Below, piece by piece: positions 17,133 through 25,678 of a stretch of DNA of 52,446 nt. The notes below the pieces were generated by a model that was given only the letters and a program-made list of their open reading frames with translations, searched no databases and was not told the origin of the DNA. Position 1 is the first letter of the stretch. Each line of letters starts with the position of its first letter. The stretch spans positions 57,698 through 110,143 of the forward strand of contig PLBE01000196.1 of the NCBI GenBank assembly GCA_003134435.1. The letters are read 5' to 3'. The stretch is from Acidobacteriaceae bacterium (GTDB taxonomy: Bacteria > Acidobacteriota > Terriglobia > Terriglobales > Acidobacteriaceae). The translations under genes and the position numbers were made by a program.

Positions 17133-18602
17133 TTGGGATTGAATCGGATCGACCTGTCGATTATCGCGCTGTACCTGGCGGGTATTACGCTTTTCGGGCT
17201 GCGTTTTCGCAAGCGCCAGCGCACTATGCGCGACTATTTTCTCGCCGATCGAGACATTCCATGGTGGGCAATTGCCCTGTCGATTGTGGCCGCCGAGACC
17301 AGCACGCTGACTATCATCAGCATTCCCGGCCTCGCCTACGATTCGAATCTCACGTTTCTGCAACTGGTGATGGGTTACGTCGCCGGGCGCATCATGATTA
17401 CTTTTGTCCTGCTGCCGCAGTATTTTCGCGGTGAACTTTACACCGCGTATCAACTGATCGAACGGCGCTTTGGTCCCGAATTGCGCACGGTAACGGCTGG
17501 ACTTTTCTTGCTGACCCGGGCGGCCGCAGAGGGCGTCCGCGTTTATGCCGTGTCGATTGTGGTGTCGATTGCGCTCGGCACGGGCCAGGTCACGTCGATT
17601 GCCATCATCACGCTGCTGACCTTGATTTACACCTTCGAAGGAGGTCTGGCGGCGGTGATCTGGACCGATGTCGTTCAGACCTTTATTTATGTAGGAGGAA
17701 CCCTGGTAGGAATGTTTACGATTCTCCATCTCGTGCCGGGAGGATGGGGGGCAGTCGCGGCGATTGCCGGCGCGTTTCACAAGTTCCAGGTGTTTGACGC
17801 TTCCCTTCTGCAGCACTGGCCGTATATTAATTTCGCCAAACCCTACACGCTGTGGGCGGGAATCATCGGGGGTACATTCCTGACTACGGCCAGCCATGGC
17901 ACCGACCAGCTCATCGTACAAAGACTGCTGGCGGCGCGAAATCAGAGACAATCCGCGCTCGCGTTGCTGTCCAGCGGAGTCGCGGTCTTTTTTCAATTTG
18001 GACTGTTTCTTTTTGTCGGTGTGATGCTGTTTGCTTACTACCGGATGCCGTCCTCAACATTTGGACGGGCCGACAGGATCTACCCGACGTTCATCGTCAC
18101 CCGGATGCCGCATGGGATTGCCGGACTCTTAATCGCAGCTATTCTGGCAGCTGCGATGTCGAACTTGAGCGCGGCGCTGAACTCCCTGGCTTCCAGTTCA
18201 ATGATGGATTTCTATCTCCGTTTTCGCCCGGCATCCCGAGACGAAGTCAGACCAGAGGCGCGCCTGCGACTGGCTCGAATGGCCACGGTCGGCTGGGCAC
18301 TGGCTCTGTTCGCATTGGCCGTGCTGGCGCTCCATCGCGTCGGACGCGTGGTTGAAGTCGGATTGCAAATCGCCTCGATTGCCTATGGCGCTTTGCTCGG
18401 AGTTTTCTTGCTGGGAGCGCTCACCAAACGCGTACAGCAGCGCGACGCCGTTACGGGCATGATTTGCGGGCTGGCGATCGAACTGTATCTGTGGGGATGG
18501 TCGCAGATCGCCTTCACCTGGTGGGTGACGATCGGAACCAGCCTCACATTTGCAGTAGGATACACAGCGAGCCGCTTGCGGCCCGCCGGACCCAAGAATT
18601 GA
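17133..18602 (+). CDS. Sodium/solute symporter (SSS family), probably sugar
   Basis: A 489-residue inner-membrane protein with about 13 hydrophobic segments, as expected for the SSS/SGLT family. Family motifs include the N-terminal LADRDIPWWAIALSIVAAET, the G-Y-x-A-G-R segment, LLTRAAAEGVRVYA, and HGTDQLIVQRLLAARNQ, which corresponds to the GTDQ..VQR stretch of sugar symporters. The TTG at 17133 is proposed as start because GGAAGGA lies upstream at good distance and it leads directly into the first membrane helix; an ATG at 17058 would add a polar 25-residue tail. The divergent amino-sugar kinase suggests an amino sugar or related substrate, but this is inference. The gene ends near a 28-base palindrome. 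Confidence 0.9.
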   Translation: MGLNRIDLSIIALYLAGITLFGLRFRKRQRTMRDYFLADRDIPWWAIALSIVAAETSTLTIISIPGLAYDSNLTFLQLVMGYVAGRIMITFVLLPQYFRGELYTAYQLIERRFGPELRTVTAGLFLLTRAAAEGVRVYAVSIVVSIALGTGQVTSIAIITLLTLIYTFEGGLAAVIWTDVVQTFIYVGGTLVGMFTILHLVPGGWGAVAAIAGAFHKFQVFDASLLQHWPYINFAKPYTLWAGIIGGTFLTTASHGTDQLIVQRLLAARNQRQSALALLSSGVAVFFQFGLFLFVGVMLFAYYRMPSSTFGRADRIYPTFIVTRMPHGIAGLLIAAILAAAMSNLSAALNSLASSSMMDFYLRFRPASRDEVRPEARLRLARMATVGWALALFALAVLALHRVGRVVEVGLQIASIAYGALLGVFLLGALTKRVQQRDAVTGMICGLAIELYLWGWSQIAFTWWVTIGTSLTFAVGYTASRLRPAGPKN

Positions 18603-18669
18603 ACCGCCGCCAAGCGGCCGGCGCAGTGAGACTCATCTACCTTGCTTCGAACCCGGGGCGAATGCGCCC

Positions 18670-18697
18670 TCAACGATCGTTGATCAACGATCGTTGA
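18670..18697. promoter_or_regulatory. Tandem duplicated 14-bp perfect palindrome, probable operator
   Basis: The 14-mer TCAACGATCGTTGA, itself a perfect palindrome, is present twice back to back with no spacer, so all 28 bases are also one perfect palindrome. The centre-to-centre distance is 14 bp. It ends 43 bases before the amino-acid permease start and begins 67 bases after the symporter stop. Position and symmetry suit a double operator for a dimeric regulator of the permease; it could also fold as an RNA hairpin at the symporter 3' end. Confidence 0.6.
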
Positions 18698-18740
18698 TCT
18701 CTGAGGTTAGAATCTCTTTTTCAGGCCGCCAGCGAAAATT

Positions 18741-20126
18741 ATGGGAGCGCAATCCACAACCAGTCACGCCCGCCCTGAACTCGCCCGCGATCTCGGCCTG
18801 TCCCACGCTGGCGCTGTGGTAGTGGGAACCATCATCGGAAGCGGAATTTTCCTGGTTCCCTCCGAGATGATGCAGGCGGTGGGGTCGGCACGTATGGTCT
18901 ATCTGGCATGGATGGCCGGCGGCCTGCTTTCTTTTTTCGGCGCACTCACCTATGCCGAGCTCGGTGCCATGAAGCCGCAGGCCGGCGGCGAGTATGTCTA
19001 CGTTCGCGATGCCTACGGTCCGCTCGCCGGATTTCTGTATTCCTGGACCTGGTTTCTGATCGCCAAACCCGCCTCGATTGCCACTATCACGACCGGCTTG
19101 GTTCGGATTCTGGAAACCTTTGCCGTCTTCTCTTTTTTCTCGCGGACCTGCCTTTCGCACCCCTTCGCCGTAACTTACGGCCAACTGGTGGCGATCGCAG
19201 CCACACTCGTGATCTCGGGGCTGAACTACATCGGGGTGCGAAGAGCGGGAGAATTTCAATTTCTGTTCACCCTGCTGAAGGTTGCAATCATTCTCGGAAT
19301 CGTCGCGGTGGGCTTCTCCTACAGCGGAGGCACCTGGGCAAATTTCGCGACGGAGTTCACTGGTGCGAGAGGCGGATTAGCGGGATTCTTCGCGGCTCTG
19401 GTAGCTGCGCTTTGGGCGTACGACGGTTGGAACGATCTGAACATGGTGGCGGGCGAGATACGAAATCCGCAGCGGAATATTCCCCTGGCGCTGATCTGGG
19501 GAGTGGCAACCGTCGGCGCGCTCTATATTCTGGTAAACGCCGCGGTGCAGTATGTGTTACCGGCGGCGGCGATTGCGTCTTCTGAACGTCCCGCGTCGGA
19601 CGCCGTGGCGCTGGTGCTAGGGCATTCCGGCGCTCGCCTGGTTTCGGTGGGCATCGCGATTTCGATGCTTGTCACTTTGAATGGCACCATCATGAGCGGG
19701 GCGCGCGTGCCCTTTGCGACCGCCCGCGACGGCTATTTTTTCTCGGCGCTGGCGGAGGTTCATCCTCGCTTTCGTACCCCGTCGGTGGCGATTGTCGTGC
19801 AGTGCGCGCTGGCCATTGTTCTGCTGCTACTGGGAGGCAGTTTCCGGCAGTTTTTTTCCCTGGCCATTTTCGCAGAGTGGATGTTCTACATGATCGCAGG
19901 CAGCACCGTATTTATTTTTCGCCAGCGGGAACCGGACCTCGACCGGCCTTATCGCGTGTTGGGATATCCCATGGTTCCGGCGCTTTTTGTGCTTGCTTCC
20001 GCGGCTCTCCTCTACTACACGTTCACCGACAACCTCAGAAGTTCGGCTGGCGGTTGTGTGGCAATTTTGGCGGGCGTTCCAGTTTTCTACTATTTTGCCC
20101 GTCGCCGGACGGGGACCCCAAAGTAA
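18741..20126 (+). CDS. APC-family amino acid permease
   Basis: A 461-residue inner-membrane transporter of the amino acid-polyamine-organocation superfamily. Eleven to twelve hydrophobic segments can be counted. The first has the substrate-binding GTIIGSGIFLVP (about 29-40), a hallmark of LAT-type permeases, followed by the GGLLSFFGALTYAELGAM segment (about 60-77). WAYDGWNDLNMVAGEIRNPQ (about 221-240) matches the conserved loop at helix 6 in the same group, and RVPFATARDGYFF the helix 8 region. The group exchanges or takes up neutral or cationic amino acids; which one cannot be told. The doubled palindrome just upstream is its probable regulatory site. It stands alone in its transcription unit. 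Confidence 0.92.
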   Translation: MGAQSTTSHARPELARDLGLSHAGAVVVGTIIGSGIFLVPSEMMQAVGSARMVYLAWMAGGLLSFFGALTYAELGAMKPQAGGEYVYVRDAYGPLAGFLYSWTWFLIAKPASIATITTGLVRILETFAVFSFFSRTCLSHPFAVTYGQLVAIAATLVISGLNYIGVRRAGEFQFLFTLLKVAIILGIVAVGFSYSGGTWANFATEFTGARGGLAGFFAALVAALWAYDGWNDLNMVAGEIRNPQRNIPLALIWGVATVGALYILVNAAVQYVLPAAAIASSERPASDAVALVLGHSGARLVSVGIAISMLVTLNGTIMSGARVPFATARDGYFFSALAEVHPRFRTPSVAIVVQCALAIVLLLLGGSFRQFFSLAIFAEWMFYMIAGSTVFIFRQREPDLDRPYRVLGYPMVPALFVLASAALLYYTFTDNLRSSAGGCVAILAGVPVFYYFARRRTGTPK

Positions 20127-20270
20127 TCGACCATCAGGCCGAAGGGGTTACGGCTGGTTACTAAAGGACACGCGCAAGCGGCACGTTTACCACCTGCCCA
20201 ATCTCCAATAATGTGAAGACTCCAACCCTGAGCGCTCTCCCCAGCTTCGGGCCCCCATTTTGGAGTCGAG

Positions 20271-21326
20271 ATGCCCACGGACGATTACGATTTTCAACTC
20301 GGCCTGCTACCTGAAAAGAAGTGGAATTGGCGTACCTTCGTAGCAAGCTACGGGATCGTCACATGCTTCGTTCTCTTTCTGCTCTTATTCGGGATCATCA
20401 TGCCCGACACGCTCCTCATCACAGCCAATTATCACGTTACGGAATTAGTGCCGCGGCCATCGTTGCGGCCGGAGCCCCCGCCTCCGCCAAAACCGCTTCC
20501 GGTGCATGCCAAGTTGCTGCCGCCAGCGCCCGTGTTCGAAACACCGAAGTTAGTCGTGCCCCACGAAGTCCGCGCTCCCAAGCTCCAACCGCAGGAAATC
20601 GAGCCCCCGAAAGTGGCGATCAATGTTGCTGCGCCGGCGGTCTTGAAGCCGACCAGCGGAGCACGGCCGGTCCTGATTCATACCGGGGAATTCCAGGGAA
20701 GTTCCGTGGCTCCAACCGTGAATGCTCCAATTTCGAAGGTCCAGACCGGCGGCTTCGGGGATCCGAATGGGCTGAAGCCGAGCGAGAACAGCAAGCCTAA
20801 CGGCAAGTTGATCGCTTCCGCTGCCGGTTCGTTTGATATGCCGGTGGGGCCGGGACAGGGCAACGGGTCGGGCGGAGCCAAAGGAATCAAGGGAACCGTC
20901 GCCAGTGCCGATTTTGGCAGTGGGGTGGCAACTGGCGGGCAGGGCGACGGTCGGCGCAGCGGACGCGGCAGCCCGGGAGTGCAGAGTTCCGGGTTTGGCG
21001 CGCAGGAGATCGCGCAGAACACGGCCCACCTGCAGCGCGTGGACAGCGGTCCTCCGACGACCCAGGTGGAGATCACCTACAAGCCGAATCCGGCGTATAC
21101 GGACGAGGCCAGGAATCTAAAACTGGAAGGCGAAGTGCTGCTGGAAGTGGAGTTCGCGGCGAACGGGCAACTGCACGTGAATCGCGTAGTCCGGGGTCTG
21201 GGCCATGGACTCGATGAGACTGCTGTGGCGGCCGCAAACAAGATGCGGTTTAAACCCGCTCTTCGAAACGGCCAGGCAATCGATTCGACAGCAATTGTGC
21301 ACGTGGTATTTCAACTGGCGTATTGA
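20271..21326 (+). CDS. TonB-family energy transducer
   Basis: A 351-residue protein with TonB layout. A cytoplasmic N-terminus of about 27 residues is followed by one membrane helix (about 28-50), then a proline-rich stretch (PRPSLRPEPPPPPKPLP at about 61-77), a long Gly/Ser/Asn-rich spacer, and a TonB C-terminal domain (about 265-351) with YTDEARNLKLEGEVLLEVEF and the closing FKPALRNGQAIDSTAIVHVV. TonB passes energy from the inner-membrane ExbB/ExbD motor to outer-membrane receptors; no exbBD or receptor is in this window. The next gene, a secreted M48 peptidase, begins 19 bases downstream, so the two are probably one operon. The family is clear; the partner receptor is unknown. Confidence 0.92.
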   Translation: MPTDDYDFQLGLLPEKKWNWRTFVASYGIVTCFVLFLLLFGIIMPDTLLITANYHVTELVPRPSLRPEPPPPPKPLPVHAKLLPPAPVFETPKLVVPHEVRAPKLQPQEIEPPKVAINVAAPAVLKPTSGARPVLIHTGEFQGSSVAPTVNAPISKVQTGGFGDPNGLKPSENSKPNGKLIASAAGSFDMPVGPGQGNGSGGAKGIKGTVASADFGSGVATGGQGDGRRSGRGSPGVQSSGFGAQEIAQNTAHLQRVDSGPPTTQVEITYKPNPAYTDEARNLKLEGEVLLEVEFAANGQLHVNRVVRGLGHGLDETAVAAANKMRFKPALRNGQAIDSTAIVHVVFQLAY

Positions 21327-21345
21327 AACTTTGGAGATAAGTGTT

Positions 21346-23109
21346 ATGCGGATGGTTACAGGCAGCATGAAGGGTATGATTTTGGCTCTGCTGGCGGTAT
21401 CAGCGACAGCAATAGCTCAGCAGTCCGCGGCCACGCCGCAGAACCCACAGCCGGTCGCGGCAGCGCAGTCGAATCTGGCTCCGCCCGCCACCATGGATCA
21501 GGTGGTGGACCGCGTGATCTTGCGCGAGAAAGACATGGTTAAGTTCCTGTCGCCGCGCACCCCGATTGTGGAGACGTATCTGCAGGACCTGACGCAGGAT
21601 CCGCAACTGGGACCGATTCCGCAGGACGATCATTATTTTCTGGGACGCATGGATTTCAGCGATTCCATCGACCGGACCGAATACCTGCAGGGCAAAGACA
21701 AAGGCTCAGACAAAGACGAGAGCATGGAGAAACGTCTGCTGGGCGGATTCGCGAAAAAATTCAAGTTCCAGTACCAACCGCTGGGTTTTTCCTGGATGAT
21801 CTTCGCCGACCGCAGCGATTTTGACCGCCAGCACTACGATTTCCGCTATGCGCGACGCGAGTTCCTGGGCGACGTCCGCTGCCTCGTGTTTGACGTGACG
21901 CCCAAGAAAAACGCCGGTCGCGGCCGCTTTCTCGGACGCATCTGGGTTGAAGATCAGGACTTCAGCATTGTTCGTCTGAACGGGACCTATTCGCATCCTT
22001 CGCGGAATACCTACTATTTCCACATGGACAGCTGGCGGCTGAATCTGGTTCCGGGTTACTGGGTGCCGTCGTATATCTACAGCGAAGAGGGCGACTTCTC
22101 GGCGGGAGCCAAGAACAAAATCGCATTCAAAGCGCAGACTCGCATGTGGGGTTACAACCTGAAAATGGGAACCGCGAGCGACGAGCTCACGAACATCCGC
22201 GTCGACAGCGTCAAAGATGACACGCCGACCGCCCAGGATGCTACTCCGCTGGCCGCCGAGCGCGAATGGCAACAGCAGGCGGAAGACAATGTGGTTGATC
22301 GTCTGGAGCGCGCGGGCCTGCTTGCCCCCGCTGGCGACGTGGACAAGATCCTGCAAACCGTGGTGGATAACCTATTGATCACCAATAACATCGAACTGCC
22401 ACGGCCGGTCCGGACGCGGGTTCTGACCACTTCCCCGCTGGAGACTTTCAGCGTTGGGAACACCATCGTGGTGAGCCGCGGACTGATCGACGTGCTTCCC
22501 GATGAGGGTAGCCTGGCCATGGTGCTTTCGCACGAACTGGCGCACATCGTGCTGGGACACAATCTTGGAGGCGAATACGCCTTTAATGACCGCATGCTGT
22601 TTTCCGACGAAGGAACCTATCAGAACCTCGGCTTCAAACATATTCCCGAAGAGGAAGCGGCCGCCGACAAGAAAGCAATCGAGATGTTGAAGGCTTCACC
22701 CTACGCGCAGAAGCTGGATTCAGCCGGACTCTTTATCAAAGCGCTACAGATACGCGCTCCACAATTGAGCGCTCTGCTGCAAGCGCATCTCGGGAACAAC
22801 ATCTCGGAAAACGGCGTCGTGCGCATGGCGCAACTCGCCACATCGGCTCCAGCCCTCGATTGGAACAAGCTCGACCAGATTGCCGCCTTGCCTCTCGGTG
22901 GACGAGTCAAACTGAATCCTTGGGACGACAAAGTAGAGATCGTAAAAGCGCAGCCAGTCGCGATCACTTCGGCGCGTGACAAGATGCCCTTCGAAGTGAC
23001 GCCGTTCTTCCCCCGGCTCTCGCGCTACAACTCCGCGCCTGCGCCGGTAAATGCGCCTGCGCCCACCACGGCGGCCACCGCCACCAACAACCCTACGCCG
23101 AGCAACTGA
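21346..23109 (+). CDS. Secreted M48-type metalloprotease with unusual N-terminal domain
   Basis: A 587-residue protein. The start at 21346 has GGAG nine bases upstream and gives a signal peptide (hydrophobic core LALLAVSATAIA, cleavage near AQQ at about 24). Residues about 60-290 form an N-terminal beta-rich domain with FLGDVRCLVFDV and GRIWVEDQDFSIVRLNGTY, which looks like a lipoprotein-sorting/LolA-like half barrel; this is my reading from pattern only. The peptidase domain (about 330-520) has HELAH (396-400) in LSHELAHIVLGH and a downstream EEAAADKKA at about 436-444, which supplies the third zinc ligand as in M48. A Pro/Ala/Thr-rich tail ends the protein. It should act in the periplasm or at the outer membrane. 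It follows a TonB gene by 19 bases. Confidence 0.9.
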   Translation: MRMVTGSMKGMILALLAVSATAIAQQSAATPQNPQPVAAAQSNLAPPATMDQVVDRVILREKDMVKFLSPRTPIVETYLQDLTQDPQLGPIPQDDHYFLGRMDFSDSIDRTEYLQGKDKGSDKDESMEKRLLGGFAKKFKFQYQPLGFSWMIFADRSDFDRQHYDFRYARREFLGDVRCLVFDVTPKKNAGRGRFLGRIWVEDQDFSIVRLNGTYSHPSRNTYYFHMDSWRLNLVPGYWVPSYIYSEEGDFSAGAKNKIAFKAQTRMWGYNLKMGTASDELTNIRVDSVKDDTPTAQDATPLAAEREWQQQAEDNVVDRLERAGLLAPAGDVDKILQTVVDNLLITNNIELPRPVRTRVLTTSPLETFSVGNTIVVSRGLIDVLPDEGSLAMVLSHELAHIVLGHNLGGEYAFNDRMLFSDEGTYQNLGFKHIPEEEAAADKKAIEMLKASPYAQKLDSAGLFIKALQIRAPQLSALLQAHLGNNISENGVVRMAQLATSAPALDWNKLDQIAALPLGGRVKLNPWDDKVEIVKAQPVAITSARDKMPFEVTPFFPRLSRYNSAPAPVNAPAPTTAATATNNPTPSN

Positions 23110-23136
23110 GCCACTTCTCAAGTTGATAGAAGCGCG

Positions 23137-23170
23137 GGCCGGGACCGGAAGCAATTCCGGCTTCCCGGCC
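23137..23170. terminator. Strong GC-rich hairpin after the M48 peptidase
   Basis: GGCCGGGA-CCGGAA pairs with TTCCGG-C-TTCCCGGCC across a four-base loop, leaving a two-base bulge. It starts 27 bases after the M48 stop codon. The U-rich stretch is delayed, beginning about 25 bases later, so Rho-independent function is likely but not certain. Confidence 0.6.
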
Positions 23171-23280
23171 TGTGTCTATTTGCGTGTCCAATTTTCCTAT
23201 CTCATACCCTTCCCTTTTTGTTAGTATCAAGAGCCGCGTTTTTGCTCCTCCCCGCCTGACGCGTCATAAGTGATCCGTGG

Positions 23281-23297
23281 TTCCCGCAGTGCGGGAA
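23281..23297. promoter_or_regulatory. 17-bp palindrome upstream of the kelch-like gene
   Basis: TTCCCGCA and TGCGGGAA are exact complements around a single central G. The site lies 60 bases before the proposed start of the next gene and is followed by an 8-bp direct repeat CTGGCAGT spaced 11 bases apart (about 23323-23341). It could be an operator; a repressor is not known. Confidence 0.4.
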
Positions 23298-23357
23298 AGT
23301 TCTGCTCTGGCTGCCGCTGGCAGTCCTCTGGCAGTTCTAAAAGAAAGGTTGGATATC

Positions 23358-24791
23358 TTGTCGAAAAAACTAGTTCGCATCGCATTGATAGTGGGGCTCG
23401 CTCTATCGGGCGCCCAGGCACAGACCCTGAAAACCTTGGTAAACCAACCTCCCGACGGAATTCAGATCACTTTCCAGTTGACCGACGGTACCATCCTCGC
23501 GCAAGGAAACGGTGCTTCGGACTGGTGGAGGCTTACACCGGACAATACCGGGAGCTACGTGAACGGAACCTGGACGCAGGTTGCCAGCCTTCCCCAAGGA
23601 TATGTGCCCGACGATTTTGCTTCCGCCGTATTGGCCGATGGGCGCGTAGTGATAACCGGCGGAGAATACAACAACGGAAACTTCGCCCTGACTAACCAGG
23701 GCGCGATCTACGATCCTAAGGCCAATACCTGGACGCCTCTCGCGCCGCCCAAAGGATGGAACTACATTGGAGACTCCCCGTCGGTCGTATTGCCGAATGG
23801 CAAGTTCGTAGTTGGAAACAAGCTCACGAAACAAATGCGTGAACTTGACCCGCAAACTCTGACCTGGACATCGCTGAGTTCGAAGGGTAAAAGCGATTTT
23901 AATGCGGAGGAGGGCTGGACCCTGTTGCCGAACGGTTCGATTCTGACCGCCGACGTCAAAGACGCTCCCAATTCCGAAATCTATGCGCCTCCGGCCAAGG
24001 AATGGGTGAGCGCTGGAAGTACGATCGTCGATTTACATTCCCCATCGCCTTTCGGCTGCATTCACTACGGTCCCGTCGGCAAACTTTGCTACTATCCGCC
24101 CGGGGAAATTGGTCCGCAGATCCTGCGCCCCGACGGCACGGTATTTGTGACCGGTTCTTACACCTCAAACAATGGCCCCGGGAATACGGCGATTTACGAC
24201 AGCCTCACAGGAAAATGGGCCGTCGGTCCAGTGTTTCCGAATGGGGATAACGCCGGCGACTCCTTCGCCGTCCTGCTCACCAACGGCAACGTACTAGTGG
24301 AAGGCGACTCGGGAACTTCTTACGAGTTCGACGGCACACATCTTACTCCTGGACCGAAGACGTACGGAAGTCTGATGTTACTCCCGACTGGAGAGGTGCT
24401 CGTCGGCGGCGGTACGACGTCAACTTATACGTCTTCAGGAACCTACCAGACCTCTTGGGCGCCGGCGGTAACTACTTGTCCGCCTACGATAACTCGAGGA
24501 TCAACTTATGCTATCTCCGGAACGCAATTTAACGGCTTGTCTCAAGCGGCGGCTTTTGGAGACGAGTTGCAGACGGCGACAAATTATCCTCTGGTTCGGA
24601 TCACAAACAAAGCCACGAATCACGTGTTTTACGCCCGCACCCACGATCACAGCACGATGGGCGTGGCGACTGGGACAGAGAGCGTTTCGACGAACTTCGA
24701 CGTGCCCCCGACAATGGAAACGGGCGCGAGTGCGTTGGTGGTCGTAGCCAACGGCATTCCTTCCGCCGTCGTCAATGTTACGGTCCAGTAG
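23358..24791 (+). CDS. Secreted kelch-like protein with galactose-oxidase-type C-terminal domain
   Basis: A 477-residue exported protein. The TTG at 23358 is chosen because AAGAAAGG stands upstream and it leads into a signal peptide (KKLVRIALIVGLALSGAQAQ). Residues about 40-370 are a beta-propeller with kelch-type blades: repeated L.DGRVVITGG, LPNGKFVVG, LPNGSILTAD, TNGNVLVEGD and LPTGEVLVGGG followed by a Y.P.TNTW-like strand. The last 100 residues, with FGDELQTATNYPLVRI and VFYARTHDHSTMG, resemble the E-set domain that ends galactose-oxidase-like proteins (DUF1929). No adjacent Tyr-His copper pair is visible in the propeller, so oxidase activity is doubtful and a binding role is as likely. 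Palindromes upstream suggest its own promoter. Converges with the HAD gene. Confidence 0.85.
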   Translation: MSKKLVRIALIVGLALSGAQAQTLKTLVNQPPDGIQITFQLTDGTILAQGNGASDWWRLTPDNTGSYVNGTWTQVASLPQGYVPDDFASAVLADGRVVITGGEYNNGNFALTNQGAIYDPKANTWTPLAPPKGWNYIGDSPSVVLPNGKFVVGNKLTKQMRELDPQTLTWTSLSSKGKSDFNAEEGWTLLPNGSILTADVKDAPNSEIYAPPAKEWVSAGSTIVDLHSPSPFGCIHYGPVGKLCYYPPGEIGPQILRPDGTVFVTGSYTSNNGPGNTAIYDSLTGKWAVGPVFPNGDNAGDSFAVLLTNGNVLVEGDSGTSYEFDGTHLTPGPKTYGSLMLLPTGEVLVGGGTTSTYTSSGTYQTSWAPAVTTCPPTITRGSTYAISGTQFNGLSQAAAFGDELQTATNYPLVRITNKATNHVFYARTHDHSTMGVATGTESVSTNFDVPPTMETGASALVVVANGIPSAVVNVTVQ

Positions 24792-24886
24792 TTACTCTGG
24801 CGAGGCTGCCATTGTGTCCTTCTCAGTCAGCAGGTAGATACGGGACAGTTACTTGCTTGTATTGTACTGACTCAGGCCAACTACGG

Positions 24887-25588
24887 TTAAAAGTGTTTTC
24901 TGAGGTCGGTGAAACGATCCACCACCAGCAACCGCTGGTTGGGCGGTGCGGCGGCGACTTCCTCGTGCTCGAGAATCCAGGTGTTTCCGTGCGGAATGAA
25001 AACGGCATGGAGCCCGGCGGCGAGCGCGGGGTTGACGTCGGACTTGGGGCTGTTGCCGACCATCCATGTCGTGTCTGGCGCGAGAGCATACTTGGCGATG
25101 ACGGAGCGGTAAGTGGATTCATCCTTCTCGGCCACGATCTCGATGGCGGAAAAGTATTCTTTTAATCCCGAACGTTCAACTTTCCCCGATTGCTCCGCCG
25201 GGTTTCCCTTGGTCATCATGATGACGTGGTGGCGCTCGCCGAGATATTGCAGAGTTTCCGGCACGCCTGGAAGAATCTCAATGGGATGATCGGCAATCTG
25301 GTGAGCAAAGCTTCGAATGCGTTCGTGCAATTCGGGCGTAACGGGATCGACGGACAGTTTCTCGAAAGTCTCGACCAGCGAATGCGCGAAGCTGTGCAGG
25401 CCATACCCGTGTTTCACGATGGATTCCCGCTCCACATCATTCAACACCAGTCGCACGGCCTCGGGCGAGTGCTCGCGATGGTCTAGGAAGGTAATGAATT
25501 TCGCGATCGCTCGTTCAAAGTAGATGTTATTTTCCCAGAGGGTGTCATCGGCATCGATGAGCAAAGTCTGGGCGTTTTCCCCACGCAT
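24887..25588 (-). CDS. HAD-superfamily hydrolase
   Basis: A 233-residue cytoplasmic phosphatase-type enzyme. Motif I is LLIDADDTLWENN (about 8-20) with D11 and D13 as nucleophile and acid/base; motif II is MMTKGNP (about 121-127), a lysine follows in the cap-proximal region, and motif IV is VGNSPKSDVNPALAAG (about 176-191). The helical cap between motifs I and II places it in HAD subfamily I, near the YjjG/nucleotidase-like and phosphoglycolate phosphatase-like groups. The substrate is not clear. The ATG at 25588 gives a compact HAD protein; the upstream reading adds 18 residues without support. It follows mqnD on the same strand with a 90-base gap and may be read with it. Confidence 0.9.
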   Translation of the reverse strand: MRGENAQTLLIDADDTLWENNIYFERAIAKFITFLDHREHSPEAVRLVLNDVERESIVKHGYGLHSFAHSLVETFEKLSVDPVTPELHERIRSFAHQIADHPIEILPGVPETLQYLGERHHVIMMTKGNPAEQSGKVERSGLKEYFSAIEIVAEKDESTYRSVIAKYALAPDTTWMVGNSPKSDVNPALAAGLHAVFIPHGNTWILEHEEVAAAPPNQRLLVVDRFTDLRKHF

Positions 25589-25678
25589 AGAATTATGATA
25601 ACGGCGGTTGTAGCCGGGAGGCGGACGTAGCGGGCCGGCCACCGGTTTCGCACGCAGCCAACGGCTGTCAGATTTTCC

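Noticed and set aside
16617-17996. 459-codon minus-strand frame across the kinase start and the symporter
   Set aside because: It crosses two well-supported divergent genes and its product is arginine- and glutamine-rich without motifs.
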